From positions 2,909,501-2,973,500 of the forward strand of contig NZ_CP053482.1 in the NCBI RefSeq assembly GCF_016772315.1: DNA of 64,000 bases, given 5' to 3'. Shown here piece by piece: positions 43,581 through 52,734 of this stretch. Position 1 is the stretch's first letter. The number at the start of each line of letters is the position of its first letter. The position numbers and the translations under genes are program-made. Source of the DNA: Thiothrix subterranea. Its GTDB lineage: Bacteria; Pseudomonadota; Gammaproteobacteria; Thiotrichales; Thiotrichaceae. The notes under the pieces were generated by a model. That model was not told the DNA's origin and searched no databases. It saw only the letters and a list, made by a program, of their open reading frames with translations.

Positions 43581-46352
43581 ATGGCTGCGAACCAATACTA
43601 CGACACAGTGCAACAAATTTACATTGCATATTATGGCCGCCCTGCTGACCCAGAAGGTCTGGCTTACTGGGCTGATCGTCTTGACAAAGTGAACGGCAAC
43701 CTTGCTGAAATCATTGATGCTTTTGGTAATTCTGCTGAAGCAATTGAGTTATACGGTAGCGAAGGTGCCGCAGCTCGCATCAACAAAGTTTACATGCAAC
43801 TGTTTGGGCGTGAGGCTGATGCAGAAGGCTTGGCATTCTACACGCAACAAATTGAGAGTGGAAAAATCACCCTAGCATCTGTAATGCTTGATGTTCTTAA
43901 CGGTGCGCAAAACGAAGACAAAGCTATCTTGAATAACAAGGAAGCTATCGCTCACGCTTTTACTGCTCACCTCAATGAGGCTAAAGAAGTTAATGCTTAC
44001 GCAGGCAACGCTGCTGCTAACACAGTGCGTGATTTCATGAGTGGTGTTAGTAAAGACAACCTGAACGAAAAGCAACTGAACATTGACCCAGTGATCGTGA
44101 AGCTGGTCGGTGGCAATGCAGCACCAACGCCAGGCATTGTAACGTTGACTGCTGATACTGACTCACTCACCGGTACTTACTTCAAAGCACCTGTGGGTTA
44201 TACACCTGGTGGTAACGACCGCGTTAACACCTTGCAAGATGAAGATACCTTGATTGGTACCGGCGGCAATGCAACATTGGATGTCACCTTGGGTACACCT
44301 AATGACAACGGTGCTTCTATTGTCACCCCTAAAATGGTTGATGTACGTACCATCAATGCTGAGTTCTCTAGCAGCGTTTCCAGCATGGAATTGAATCTGC
44401 AAGACGCACAAGGTGTTCAGTATGTAAACGTTAACCGCATCAGCGGTACAGGCAACAGTGCCACTATCGGTGACATGAAAAGCATTCCGCTGAACATGAC
44501 ATTGAACAACACGTCTGCTAGCACTAACACGGTGACGTTTGACTTTGCTGCACACACGTTGGACAAAAAGAGCAACGGTACTGACCCAGCAGCAGAAGGT
44601 TTCAGCGATGGTGACGTAAGCTCTATCACTATTAACAACGCTGACGTTGATAACTTAGTGATTGGTGAAGTAGACAAGGGTCTGAACTTCCTCGAAAAAC
44701 TGCGTGTTGACTCTGCGGGTTCAATGTCACCTAACGTCGTGGGTGCATTGAATGTTCAAAACTTGGAAAAACTGTATGTTTCTGGTAGCAGCAACCTGAC
44801 TATCGGTGACTTGGTAGGCATGGACAGCACCCTGCAATACCTCGATGTACGTGGCATGACGGGCAAATTAACGTTGTCTGACGCGGCTGTTGATTTGATC
44901 AAAGCTGACGAAGATAGCTTGAATGCTGGTCAAGTGATTGATGGTAAAGATTCTGCGACTGACGTGTTGGAAATTTTCGACACGGCTAACGTCTCTGCTG
45001 CTGACTTGGCAGGCATCAAAAACATCAACGAAATCAAATTCAGCTCTGGCAACCAAACTGAAGAACAAGTATTGACACTGAAACTGAATGATGCAGTTCT
45101 GGATGGTTTCAACACTGCGGGTACAGCGTCAGTTGCTAACCCAGAAACGGTCAAGATCACATTGGGTGCAGGCACTGCCCCTAAGAAAGTGGTATTGGAT
45201 TTGACTGATGTAACTACACCGGGTCAATTCCTGTTAAATATTTCGGCTGCGGATTTGGTCAATTTCCAAGTAATTGATCCAAATGGGATTCTGACTCCGA
45301 TTGTTGTTCCACCTAGCAACCCTGTCTTCAGTATTGCTTCTTCTACTGTTGAAGAAGGTGGTACTGCACTGGTAACAATTACTCGTGATGACGCGACTGA
45401 TGCAGCGTCTATCACCGTGCAAACGGCTGATGGTACTGCCACTAGCCCGGCTGATTACACCGGTGTTGGTACTTCTATCGCGTTTGCAGCAGGTGAGTTG
45501 AGCAAGACTGTTTCTATCGCGACCATCGATGACGCTGATGTTGAAGCGGCTGAAACGTTCACTGTAGCGATCACTAGCCCGACTATCGGCACTGTGGATG
45601 CCGCAGCAGGTACTGCAACGGTCACTATCACTGATAACGATGTACTACCGCCACAACCTGTATTCAGCATTGCTGGTGCAACTGTTGCTGAAGAAGGCGG
45701 CTCTGTAGTATTGACTATTACTCGTGATATTACCACCGATGCAGCGACTGTTCAGGTTAAAACTTCAAACGGTACTGCTGTAGCGGGTCAAGACTATACG
45801 GCTGCTAACAAGACAGTTAGCTTCGCTGCTGGCGCTGCAACTGCCACTGTCTCAATCAATATATTGAATGATGCATTGCCTGAAAGTGCTGAAACCTTCA
45901 CAGCTACTTTGTCTAACCCATCCATTGGCACTATCGGTGCAGCCGGTGCTGCCACTGTCACTATCACTGATACTGACGTTGCAGGCCCTATTGATCGCAC
46001 CGTGACTGTTACTAATGGTACAGACGACGCTGCTGCTGGTAGCAACACAACAGAAGATGCGTCTGTTGACAACGTTACTTTCATCATCGCTGACGGCATT
46101 GGCGCTGACTTCACTTATACCATCAGTGGTTTTGCTGCTGGCGATAAGATCGACTTTGAAGACGGCTTCATCGCTCCAGCCAGCGTTACCAACGTTGATT
46201 TCTTCGACGGCAACGTACAAATCAGCGCGGCTGATGCGTCTGGCAATGTCGCAACTATCGTTTTGACCGGTGTTGCGGCTGAAAACGGCACTACGTTCAT
46301 CGTAGACGCTACTACCTTCAACAACACTTTCGGTGCTGGCAGCCTGATCTAA
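43581..46352 (+). CDS. Large DUF4214 / Calx-beta surface or S-layer-like protein
   Basis: Acidic, Cys-free secreted-type protein of 923 residues. The N-terminal 130 residues are two DUF4214-like units (VQQIYIAYYGRPADPEGLAYW and MQLFGREADAEGLAFYT). A long Ala/Thr/Asp-rich repeat region follows, then two Calx-beta domains (about 580-690 and 690-790; FSIASSTVEEGGTALVTITR, FSIAGATVAEEGGSVVLTIT). The C-terminal part, VTNVDFFDGNVQISAADASG, is of the kind used for type I secretion. There is no Sec signal. The start has GGAG 8 bases upstream. Codon usage is highly biased, suggesting strong expression. It precedes the MAR-domain/RTX protein and is probably an S-layer, sheath or adhesin component. No type I secretion genes lie in the window. 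Confidence 0.85.
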   Translation: MAANQYYDTVQQIYIAYYGRPADPEGLAYWADRLDKVNGNLAEIIDAFGNSAEAIELYGSEGAAARINKVYMQLFGREADAEGLAFYTQQIESGKITLASVMLDVLNGAQNEDKAILNNKEAIAHAFTAHLNEAKEVNAYAGNAAANTVRDFMSGVSKDNLNEKQLNIDPVIVKLVGGNAAPTPGIVTLTADTDSLTGTYFKAPVGYTPGGNDRVNTLQDEDTLIGTGGNATLDVTLGTPNDNGASIVTPKMVDVRTINAEFSSSVSSMELNLQDAQGVQYVNVNRISGTGNSATIGDMKSIPLNMTLNNTSASTNTVTFDFAAHTLDKKSNGTDPAAEGFSDGDVSSITINNADVDNLVIGEVDKGLNFLEKLRVDSAGSMSPNVVGALNVQNLEKLYVSGSSNLTIGDLVGMDSTLQYLDVRGMTGKLTLSDAAVDLIKADEDSLNAGQVIDGKDSATDVLEIFDTANVSAADLAGIKNINEIKFSSGNQTEEQVLTLKLNDAVLDGFNTAGTASVANPETVKITLGAGTAPKKVVLDLTDVTTPGQFLLNISAADLVNFQVIDPNGILTPIVVPPSNPVFSIASSTVEEGGTALVTITRDDATDAASITVQTADGTATSPADYTGVGTSIAFAAGELSKTVSIATIDDADVEAAETFTVAITSPTIGTVDAAAGTATVTITDNDVLPPQPVFSIAGATVAEEGGSVVLTITRDITTDAATVQVKTSNGTAVAGQDYTAANKTVSFAAGAATATVSINILNDALPESAETFTATLSNPSIGTIGAAGAATVTITDTDVAGPIDRTVTVTNGTDDAAAGSNTTEDASVDNVTFIIADGIGADFTYTISGFAAGDKIDFEDGFIAPASVTNVDFFDGNVQISAADASGNVATIVLTGVAAENGTTFIVDATTFNNTFGAGSLI

Positions 46353-46369
46353 GGGCTAATTCACAGAAA

Positions 46370-46403
46370 CTCCTAGCGGTCAGTAACGGGCTGACCCTAG
46401 GAG
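46370..46403 (+). other. Long hairpin between the two large surface-protein genes
   Basis: CTCCTAG-C-GGTCAG, a loop TAACGGG, then CTGACC-CTAGGAG: 13 base pairs with a single bulge, no T-tract after it. It lies in the 84-base gap. It may act as an mRNA-stabilising or processing hairpin that sets unequal expression of the two genes, or as a weak terminator. Confidence 0.6.
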
Positions 46404-46436
46404 ATAGGCTGATTTTAAACTAAGGAGTTAATAGAA

Positions 46437-49280
46437 ATGGCACGTATTCTTTTATCACAAAATGACAAATTCAATATCGCAACAGACAATAGCGATGTTG
46501 TTGGCGCGGCAGGGGCTGAAACCGTCGTTATCTTTGACAACGCACCTTTCAGCGTAGATACCGTTAAACTGGACCAAAACGTTGAGCGTGCAGAATTGGC
46601 ATTGGCTCAATCTGGCTACCAGTTCCAAGCGACAGGTAACGTTTTATCTGTTATCGGTGCTGACGGCAAAGTCATCATGACACTGCCTGTTAACACTTCT
46701 GGCGTACAAACTGTTGCTATGCAAGACGGTTCTGCAGTAGTTAAGTTTGAAACTGCTGGTGTCAATGCTGGTAAAATCACTGTCGGTGGCGTAGCGGTAT
46801 CTACCACTGCTTCTACATTGAGCGGTGTGACTTTGAATGGTACTGATGGCAGTTCTCATGGTCCAACTGGCGGCGCTTCTACTTTCAGCATGACTGCTGC
46901 CAGCAGCATTGCTGAAGGCAACAGCGGCACTACTACTTTGACTGTCACCATTGCACGCTCTGGCGACACGACGGAAGCAGCTAGCGTAACGCTGAAAACA
47001 GCTAATGGCACTGCGACTGCTGGTAGCGACTATACTGCGGTTGACCAAGTGGTTACTTTTGCAGTGGGCGAATCTAGCAAGACTGTCAACGTACTGGTTT
47101 CTGGCGATACTGCTTTTGAAGGTAACGAAACCTTCTCTATCAGCTTGTCTAACCCATCTGCGGGTGACGTGATCAATGCTGCTGCCGCTGCTGCGACTAT
47201 CACCATTACTAATGATGATGCATTGAGCATTACCTTGAACCCAGCATGGGGTGTTACCACTGCTGATCAGTTTGTGGGTAACTTTGACAACTTTGGTGCT
47301 GCCCAGTTCGCGTTGCTCAAGACTGAGAACAGTGCTGTGTTTGAACGCAACTTCGATGGTCAAGGCAATGGTCGTCTGTGGGTTGATAAAAACAAAGACG
47401 GTATCCTGAACGTCAATGATGACGAACAGATCATCGTTCCGGGCACTTCCAATGTAACGGCTGCTCAGTTGAATCTGATTGCAGGCAATACCATTACGTT
47501 GACAGCACCGTCAGCTTTGGTTAATGCAACCAAGAACGACAATGCAACTGATAAAACGACTGTTGCAAATGACACCATCAATACAACTGTTGCTAACTTG
47601 GTTGGTTCTACCATTGATGGCTTGGCAAAAACCGACACATTGGTTATCACTGATAAAGTCACATCGCTGAACACTCCTGCTCCAGGTGGGTTGGCATTGG
47701 GTGATACTAAAGCGGGTGGCACATTGACCAGTATCGATGCAGTCACACTGGCAGCGGGTACTGATGCGAATGCACCAGTCGCTATTCATAACGGTACTGT
47801 CAAGGTCACGTTGGGTGCTGCTTCCAGCATTACTTTGGGTGCACCTCTTACTGGTACAACGGGTGACACAGTAGTGGGTTCAGCAGAAGCTGATGTTATT
47901 AAGGGGGACTTTGCTGACGCTGTTGCTCCAGCAACACCGCCAGCAGTCGGTTTACAAGCTAACTACCAGTATGATGAAACCATCAATGGCGGCGCTGGCA
48001 ATGACACGATCAACGTGGCAGGCGGCAAAGACAAGATCGATGGTGGTGATGGCAATGATTCGGTTGAGTTTGACAACACATTCTTACCTGTTGGTGTTAA
48101 GGCGTTGACTTCTGACGATACCGTTAATGGTGGTGCTGGTAGCCTTGACTTTTTGAATCTGTTCGGCAACGTTAATGCTGTCGCGGATGACTTCAAAAAC
48201 GTCTCCGGCTTTGAAGGTCTGGTGTTGGACTTCTTGGCAAGTGACGCTACTGTAATCGTTGGTGATGCTTTGGTTGCTGCGGGTACTACCTTTGGGGTTA
48301 GCGCTCTTCAGCCATCAACTGCTACCACTCATCCGGCTCCAGTAAACACTGCTAACAAGAATGTTTCATTCGATGGTAGTGCGGAAAAAGACGGTGCATT
48401 TTCTTACACTTCCAGCGACCAAGTTGACAATGTAAAAGGTGGTGAAGGCAACGACACCTTTAAGTTCGATACTTTCCTGACTAATGCTGACACAGTTGCC
48501 GGTGGCAAAGGTACTGACACCTTGGAAATCAAGGATGGTACAGCGGCTAATACTGACTTAGCTTTGGTTAGCAGTATCGAAGTACTGAAGCTGGCTGACG
48601 TTAACACGACATTGGCAGCAACTGATGCATTGGTTGATAAAGATGGAACGCTAACAATTGATGTCAGCACGTGGAAACCAACCACTACTACCCCAGTTTA
48701 CACTGCCAGCACATTGAATTTTGATGGTTCACTAGAACTGGATGGTAAGTTCAACATTACTGGTGGTGCAGGTAACGATATTATTATCGGTGGTAGCAAA
48801 GACGATATTATCGTTGGTGGCGCTGGTGATGACACACTCACTGGTGGTGCTGGCAAGGATACTCTCACTGGCGGTGCTGGTAAGGATAACTTTGCTATGA
48901 CTGCTGCTCAGAGCAACATCCAAGACGGTTGGGATAAGATTTCTGATCTGAACGTTAACGATGACAAGATCAAAGTTGGTGGTAACGCGCCAGAACCAGG
49001 GGTTGACTCCATGACTTTGATCAACGTTGCTTCTGCAACCTCCACAACGCTGGCATCAGCAATTCAATCTCAAGTTGCTATGCTGGCGCAGAGTGCATAT
49101 AACGCCATAGGTGACGTGCTGTTTATTGAGGTTGCTAACTTCAATGGTGCAGCGGCTACTTTCTTGGCTGTTAATGGTAACAATTCTCGGACTGGTTTGT
49201 CAGCAATTGACGCTTCAGATGTGTTCGTTGAAATTACTGGTGTCACAGGTTCTTTCTCCATTGACGACATCATTGCTTAA
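46437..49280 (+). CDS. Large secreted protein: MAR-type N-terminal domain, Calx-beta, RTX repeats
   Basis: Acidic Cys-free protein of 947 residues. Residues 1-125 form a domain also found in the CAP protein at 62273 (DVVG, IFDN-PF, LDQ-VE, AGKITVGG-AVST). A Calx-beta domain follows (about 145-255, FSMTAASSIAEGNSGTTTLT), an EF-hand-like DKNKDGILNVNDD (about 320), and RTX calcium-binding nonapeptides (GGAGNDTINVAGG near 515; GGAGDDTLTGGAGKD near 795). The C-terminus is hydrophobic-acidic as in type I secretion substrates. An AAGGAG precedes the ATG. It lies 84 bases after the DUF4214 protein gene, probably co-transcribed, and ends before a strong terminator. Confidence 0.85.
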   Translation: MARILLSQNDKFNIATDNSDVVGAAGAETVVIFDNAPFSVDTVKLDQNVERAELALAQSGYQFQATGNVLSVIGADGKVIMTLPVNTSGVQTVAMQDGSAVVKFETAGVNAGKITVGGVAVSTTASTLSGVTLNGTDGSSHGPTGGASTFSMTAASSIAEGNSGTTTLTVTIARSGDTTEAASVTLKTANGTATAGSDYTAVDQVVTFAVGESSKTVNVLVSGDTAFEGNETFSISLSNPSAGDVINAAAAAATITITNDDALSITLNPAWGVTTADQFVGNFDNFGAAQFALLKTENSAVFERNFDGQGNGRLWVDKNKDGILNVNDDEQIIVPGTSNVTAAQLNLIAGNTITLTAPSALVNATKNDNATDKTTVANDTINTTVANLVGSTIDGLAKTDTLVITDKVTSLNTPAPGGLALGDTKAGGTLTSIDAVTLAAGTDANAPVAIHNGTVKVTLGAASSITLGAPLTGTTGDTVVGSAEADVIKGDFADAVAPATPPAVGLQANYQYDETINGGAGNDTINVAGGKDKIDGGDGNDSVEFDNTFLPVGVKALTSDDTVNGGAGSLDFLNLFGNVNAVADDFKNVSGFEGLVLDFLASDATVIVGDALVAAGTTFGVSALQPSTATTHPAPVNTANKNVSFDGSAEKDGAFSYTSSDQVDNVKGGEGNDTFKFDTFLTNADTVAGGKGTDTLEIKDGTAANTDLALVSSIEVLKLADVNTTLAATDALVDKDGTLTIDVSTWKPTTTTPVYTASTLNFDGSLELDGKFNITGGAGNDIIIGGSKDDIIVGGAGDDTLTGGAGKDTLTGGAGKDNFAMTAAQSNIQDGWDKISDLNVNDDKIKVGGNAPEPGVDSMTLINVASATSTTLASAIQSQVAMLAQSAYNAIGDVLFIEVANFNGAAATFLAVNGNNSRTGLSAIDASDVFVEITGVTGSFSIDDIIA

Positions 49281-49336
49281 TCTATCTCGGTAGTTTAAGT
49301 TGAAGGGCTGTGTTTGATGGCATGGTCAAGCCCCCC

Positions 49337-49360
49337 AGCCCCAAAAGTTGGGGGCTTTTT
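49337..49360 (+). terminator. Rho-independent terminator after the second large surface-protein gene
   Basis: AGCCCCAA / TTGGGGGCT stem with one bulged G, small loop, followed by TTTTT. It lies 57 bases past the stop codon. It probably ends the surface-protein transcript. Confidence 0.85.
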
Positions 49361-49492
49361 GACATCAGGAATGGGATTTTTTAATTAGTGTTTTTAATTG
49401 AATTAAGCAATTTACATTGATAAAGTGTAAGTGGGCATTGGGCTAAAGAGTCAGTGCTGGTTTATTTGAATCTATCTTAAAGGAGTTCTATT

Positions 49493-49732
49493 ATGAACAT
49501 GAAAAACGTTTTAGGTGCTGCGCTGATGGCTGCTTCCCTAATGGTAAGCGTTGACGCAATGGCGGCACGCGGTGGTGGCTCTGGTAGCCCGGCAGTTGCA
49601 CAACTGGCGGCAACTCTCACGCCACCTCCAGCACCTGGTCAGCCAGTGGTTGTTCCTGACGTGGGCGCAGGTACTCGTGTAACGACTTTTCAAACTGTTA
49701 TCGCCAGCAACACTAGCTTCAGCGGTCGTTAA
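49493..49732 (+). CDS. Small secreted protein, Gly/Ala/Pro-rich, unknown
   Basis: I do not recognise a family. The 79 residues open with a Sec signal peptide (MNMKNVLGAALMAASLMVSV, cleavage after AMA near residue 25). A 50-residue mature part follows: ARGGGSGSP, a Pro-rich TLTPPPAPGQPVVVPD, and a Thr/Ser-rich end. A strong TAAAGGAG lies 8 bases before the ATG, and a perfect terminator follows. It is thus a free-standing, well-expressed unit between the surface proteins and the methyltransferase. It could be a matrix or surface peptide. Confidence 0.75.
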   Translation: MNMKNVLGAALMAASLMVSVDAMAARGGGSGSPAVAQLAATLTPPPAPGQPVVVPDVGAGTRVTTFQTVIASNTSFSGR

Positions 49733-49752
49733 TTAGTTGCACTGACCCTCAT

Positions 49753-49787
49753 AGCCCTGCTTTCCATACGGAGAGCAGGGCTTTTTT
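49753..49787 (+). terminator. Rho-independent terminator after the small secreted-protein gene
   Basis: AGCCCTGCT and AGCAGGGC arms with a 12-base loop followed by six T. It is 20 bases after the stop codon. A textbook intrinsic terminator. Confidence 0.9.
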
Positions 49788-49845
49788 GTTTATTGTTGGC
49801 CAAGTGGTTGCTATAATTTTATTTTTATGGGCTTGGGGAGCGTTT

Positions 49846-51384
49846 ATGTCTGATTGGACTTCTGGCTACGTGGCTGATATTGGCTATACCTATGGTTACT
49901 ACCCTGAATTGAACCCGTTGCGGGTAAAGCTGGCGTTTCTGCACGCAGGCATGGTATTTCCTGACGTCGGTACTGCTTGTGAACTGGGTTTCGGTCAGGG
50001 GATGAGCATCAACCTGCACGCCGCCGCTTCCACCACGCAATGGTGTGGGACAGACTTTAATCCGGCACAAGCGGCTTTCGCGCAAGATGCCGCGAGCGTA
50101 TCAGGTTCTGCCGCACGGCTTTACGATGAGGCATTCGCTGAATTCGCTCAGCGTGATGACCTGCCGGATTTTGATTACATCGGTATGCACGGTATCTGGA
50201 GCTGGATTTCGGATGAAAACCGTGGCGTGATCGTTGATTTCTTGCGTCGCAAGCTCAAGGTCGGCGGTGTGCTTTACATCAGTTACAATACTTTGCCGGG
50301 CTGGGGCGCGTTTGCACCCATGCGTCACCTCATGACCGAACACGCCCGCGTTATCGGCGCAGAGGGGAATGGCATTGTTAATCGCGTCAACGGTGCCATC
50401 GACTTTACTGAAAAGCTGCTCGCCACCAACCCCAGCTACAGTCGTGCCAATCCACAAATTGCGGAACGCATCAACAAAATCAAAACACAGAGCCGCCATT
50501 ATCTGGCACATGAATACTTCAACCGCGACTGGTTACCCATGCACTTCGGTACGATGGCGGAATGGCTGGAAAGCGCCAAACTCAGTTATGCTTGTTCCGC
50601 GCATTACCTTGATCACATTGATGGGGTCAATCTGACAGCGGATCAACAAGCGTTCTTGAAAGACATACCGGATGCCCAGCTACGCGAAGCGGTACGTGAT
50701 TTCATGGTCAATCAGCAATTCCGCCGCGATTATTGGGTTAAGGGTGCACGTCGATTCAATTCACTGGAACAAGCGGAAGCATTGCGTGCGCAAAAGGTCA
50801 TTTTGATAGCACACCGCGCCGACGTACCGTTGAAAGTTAATGGGGATTTAGGCGAAGCCAGTATGTCAGAAGCGGTATATACACCTATCCTGGATCTGAT
50901 GGCGGATTACCGGGCGCGTACCCTTGGTCAGATTGCCCAAGCTGTACAGGAGCAAGGTATCAGCATTGGGCAAGTGGTACAGGCGGCGATGGTATTGACA
51001 GGAGGCAGTTTCATGGCTGCCGTACAAGCAGATGTCACCGTTAACCGAGCACGCAAACATACTGACAAGCTCAATGCTTGGTTGATGGATAAATCCCGTG
51101 GTAGCACTGATGTGAGTTATCTGGCAAGCCCCGTGATCGGCGGCGGCGTGACCGTGGGGCGTTTCCAGCAACTGTTTTTACTGGCATTGTCACAGGGTAA
51201 AAAGTCCCCAATGGAACAGGCGGGTTTTGTTTGGCAAATACTGGCAGCGCAAGGTCACAAGTTGCTTAAAGAAGGCAAAACGTTGGAAACCACAGAAGAA
51301 AACCTCGCTGAACTCACCGCGCAGGCACAAACCTTTGCGGAGAAGCGTTTACCTGTGTTACGGGCGTTGCAGGTTGTGTCTTGA
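49846..51384 (+). CDS. Class I methyltransferase with methyltransferase regulatory domain (protein-lysine type)
   Basis: Cytoplasmic SAM-dependent methyltransferase of 512 residues. The N-terminal catalytic part begins SGYVADIGYTYGYYPELNP. It has the SAM-binding ACELGFGQGMSINL, then CGTDFNP and FDYIGMHGIWSWIS. The middle and C-terminal part (SYNTLPGWGAFAPMRHLM, HEYFNRDWLPMHFGTM, LDHIDGVNLTADQQAFL) matches the methyltransferase regulatory domain found in rickettsial protein-lysine methyltransferases of the outer-membrane protein OmpB. The ATG at 49846 has GGGGAG upstream. Next to Lys-bearing secreted proteins, it may methylate a surface protein. The 3' end overlaps the convergent ligase gene by 27 bases. 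Confidence 0.82.
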   Translation: MSDWTSGYVADIGYTYGYYPELNPLRVKLAFLHAGMVFPDVGTACELGFGQGMSINLHAAASTTQWCGTDFNPAQAAFAQDAASVSGSAARLYDEAFAEFAQRDDLPDFDYIGMHGIWSWISDENRGVIVDFLRRKLKVGGVLYISYNTLPGWGAFAPMRHLMTEHARVIGAEGNGIVNRVNGAIDFTEKLLATNPSYSRANPQIAERINKIKTQSRHYLAHEYFNRDWLPMHFGTMAEWLESAKLSYACSAHYLDHIDGVNLTADQQAFLKDIPDAQLREAVRDFMVNQQFRRDYWVKGARRFNSLEQAEALRAQKVILIAHRADVPLKVNGDLGEASMSEAVYTPILDLMADYRARTLGQIAQAVQEQGISIGQVVQAAMVLTGGSFMAAVQADVTVNRARKHTDKLNAWLMDKSRGSTDVSYLASPVIGGGVTVGRFQQLFLLALSQGKKSPMEQAGFVWQILAAQGHKLLKEGKTLETTEENLAELTAQAQTFAEKRLPVLRALQVVS

Positions 51385-52734
51385 ACGGTGATTAGGTTCC
51401 ACCAGAGGCCGCTTTAGAAATAAACCAGCTAAAAATGCGAAAAAGACAGCGTTAGCAGGGATGTGAAAATTAAAATCTACCGAGGCGTGTAGGAGCATCA
51501 GCAAAATGCCGATGCCTGCACCAACCTTGATGAAACGCTCTTGTCCCCAAGATTGCTCACGCATTTGCCACCAGCCGTAAGCATACAGCGCTAGAACAGC
51601 GAGAATAATGCCTAAGCCTACCACCCCGGTTTCCAGCAAGAGTTCTAAGTAATCGTTATGGGCGTTATGGGCAAAGCCGATTTGTTCAACCGGCTGAAAG
51701 GCATGGTAAACATCGGCATAAGTACCCAGACCCGTACCAAAAGGAAAAAATTGTTGGACAGCTTGCCAACTGACTTCGAGTATTCGCCAGCGCTCATCTT
51801 CCATTGGGTTGGCTTGGACAAAGCGATTTAATACGGGAATCAGCCCAATGCTGCTGGCAATTCCAAACCCAATGGTGCTGATGACTACCCCCATGCCTGC
51901 TGAACGTTTACCGCCGATATGACGTGCAAACAGCAAGCTGCACAGTAAAAGTCCCAGTATGATTAATGCAACACCCGCCCGGGAACGCGAAAAAACCCCA
52001 GCCAGTAATAATAATAAGGCAATACTGCCGAAAATCAGTGCATGGTTAAATTTGTGAATAAAATGGTTAAGATCATGTCCGTCATCCTGCACATGACGGC
52101 GACCAATAGTATAAGCTGTTAACCCTGCGGCAAGAGGAAAGGCTATTTCCATTAAAGTTGAAAAATGGTCACGGTTAGGGTAACTGCCAGTAGCACTATC
52201 AGTGAAACCAGCAGCGTATTGCGATAAGCCATAAGCGGCTTGTAAAGCCGCAATACCAAGAAAGACATACAGACTGTATAATGTATGCTTTTTATTCATA
52301 CTGCCGACCGCGAGAAACACCGCTAAAGCCGGTAAAACTGCGAGTAAACTGTATAGACTGTTGGTAGGAATGACTGACAATGCTAGATAGGCGTCAGCTT
52401 TACCGTTTTCATCAAGCCAGTCATACACTTGTACGTACAGATCCCTTCCGGGTAATGTACGCCATAGACTTTCGGGTAAAGGCATTAAATACAGCGTTAG
52501 AATACTAAGTGCGAATAGCAGAAACCACCATATCGCACCTGTAAACCGTTGACGGCATAAGCCCCACCAACCAATTGTTGCCAGCATAATTAAGCCCATG
52601 CATTGCATGATGAGCAAAGCCATTGCTGTATTACCAGCTCTCATTAGTGGGGAAAAAAGCAATAACAGGCATGTCACCCCAAATACAATTTGTTGAGGTA
52701 AGCGGGAAGTTGTCATAGAGAAACCCTGTATCAT
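51358..52734 (-). CDS. O-antigen ligase / Wzy-type polymerase of the EPS cluster
   Basis: Polytopic inner-membrane protein of 458 residues with about 12 hydrophobic segments. The Wzy_C loop contains FSRSRAGVALIILGLLL and GTGLGTYADVYHAFQP, with HNAHNDYLELLLETGVVGL as the signature motif. In this setting, last in a Wza/Wzc cluster, it most likely polymerises repeat units of the exopolysaccharide (Wzy). Ligation is the alternative. It overlaps the preceding 433-residue protein gene by 4 bases, so both are coupled. Confidence 0.85.
   Translation of the reverse strand: MIQGFSMTTSRLPQQIVFGVTCLLLLFSPLMRAGNTAMALLIMQCMGLIMLATIGWWGLCRQRFTGAIWWFLLFALSILTLYLMPLPESLWRTLPGRDLYVQVYDWLDENGKADAYLALSVIPTNSLYSLLAVLPALAVFLAVGSMNKKHTLYSLYVFLGIAALQAAYGLSQYAAGFTDSATGSYPNRDHFSTLMEIAFPLAAGLTAYTIGRRHVQDDGHDLNHFIHKFNHALIFGSIALLLLLAGVFSRSRAGVALIILGLLLCSLLFARHIGGKRSAGMGVVISTIGFGIASSIGLIPVLNRFVQANPMEDERWRILEVSWQAVQQFFPFGTGLGTYADVYHAFQPVEQIGFAHNAHNDYLELLLETGVVGLGIILAVLALYAYGWWQMREQSWGQERFIKVGAGIGILLMLLHASVDFNFHIPANAVFFAFLAGLFLKRPLVEPNHRSRHNLQRP

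Noticed and set aside
45455-46114. Several minus-strand frames opposite the Calx-beta region
   Set aside because: They mirror the Ala/Thr/Val-rich codons of the large surface-protein gene and have no ribosome-binding sites.
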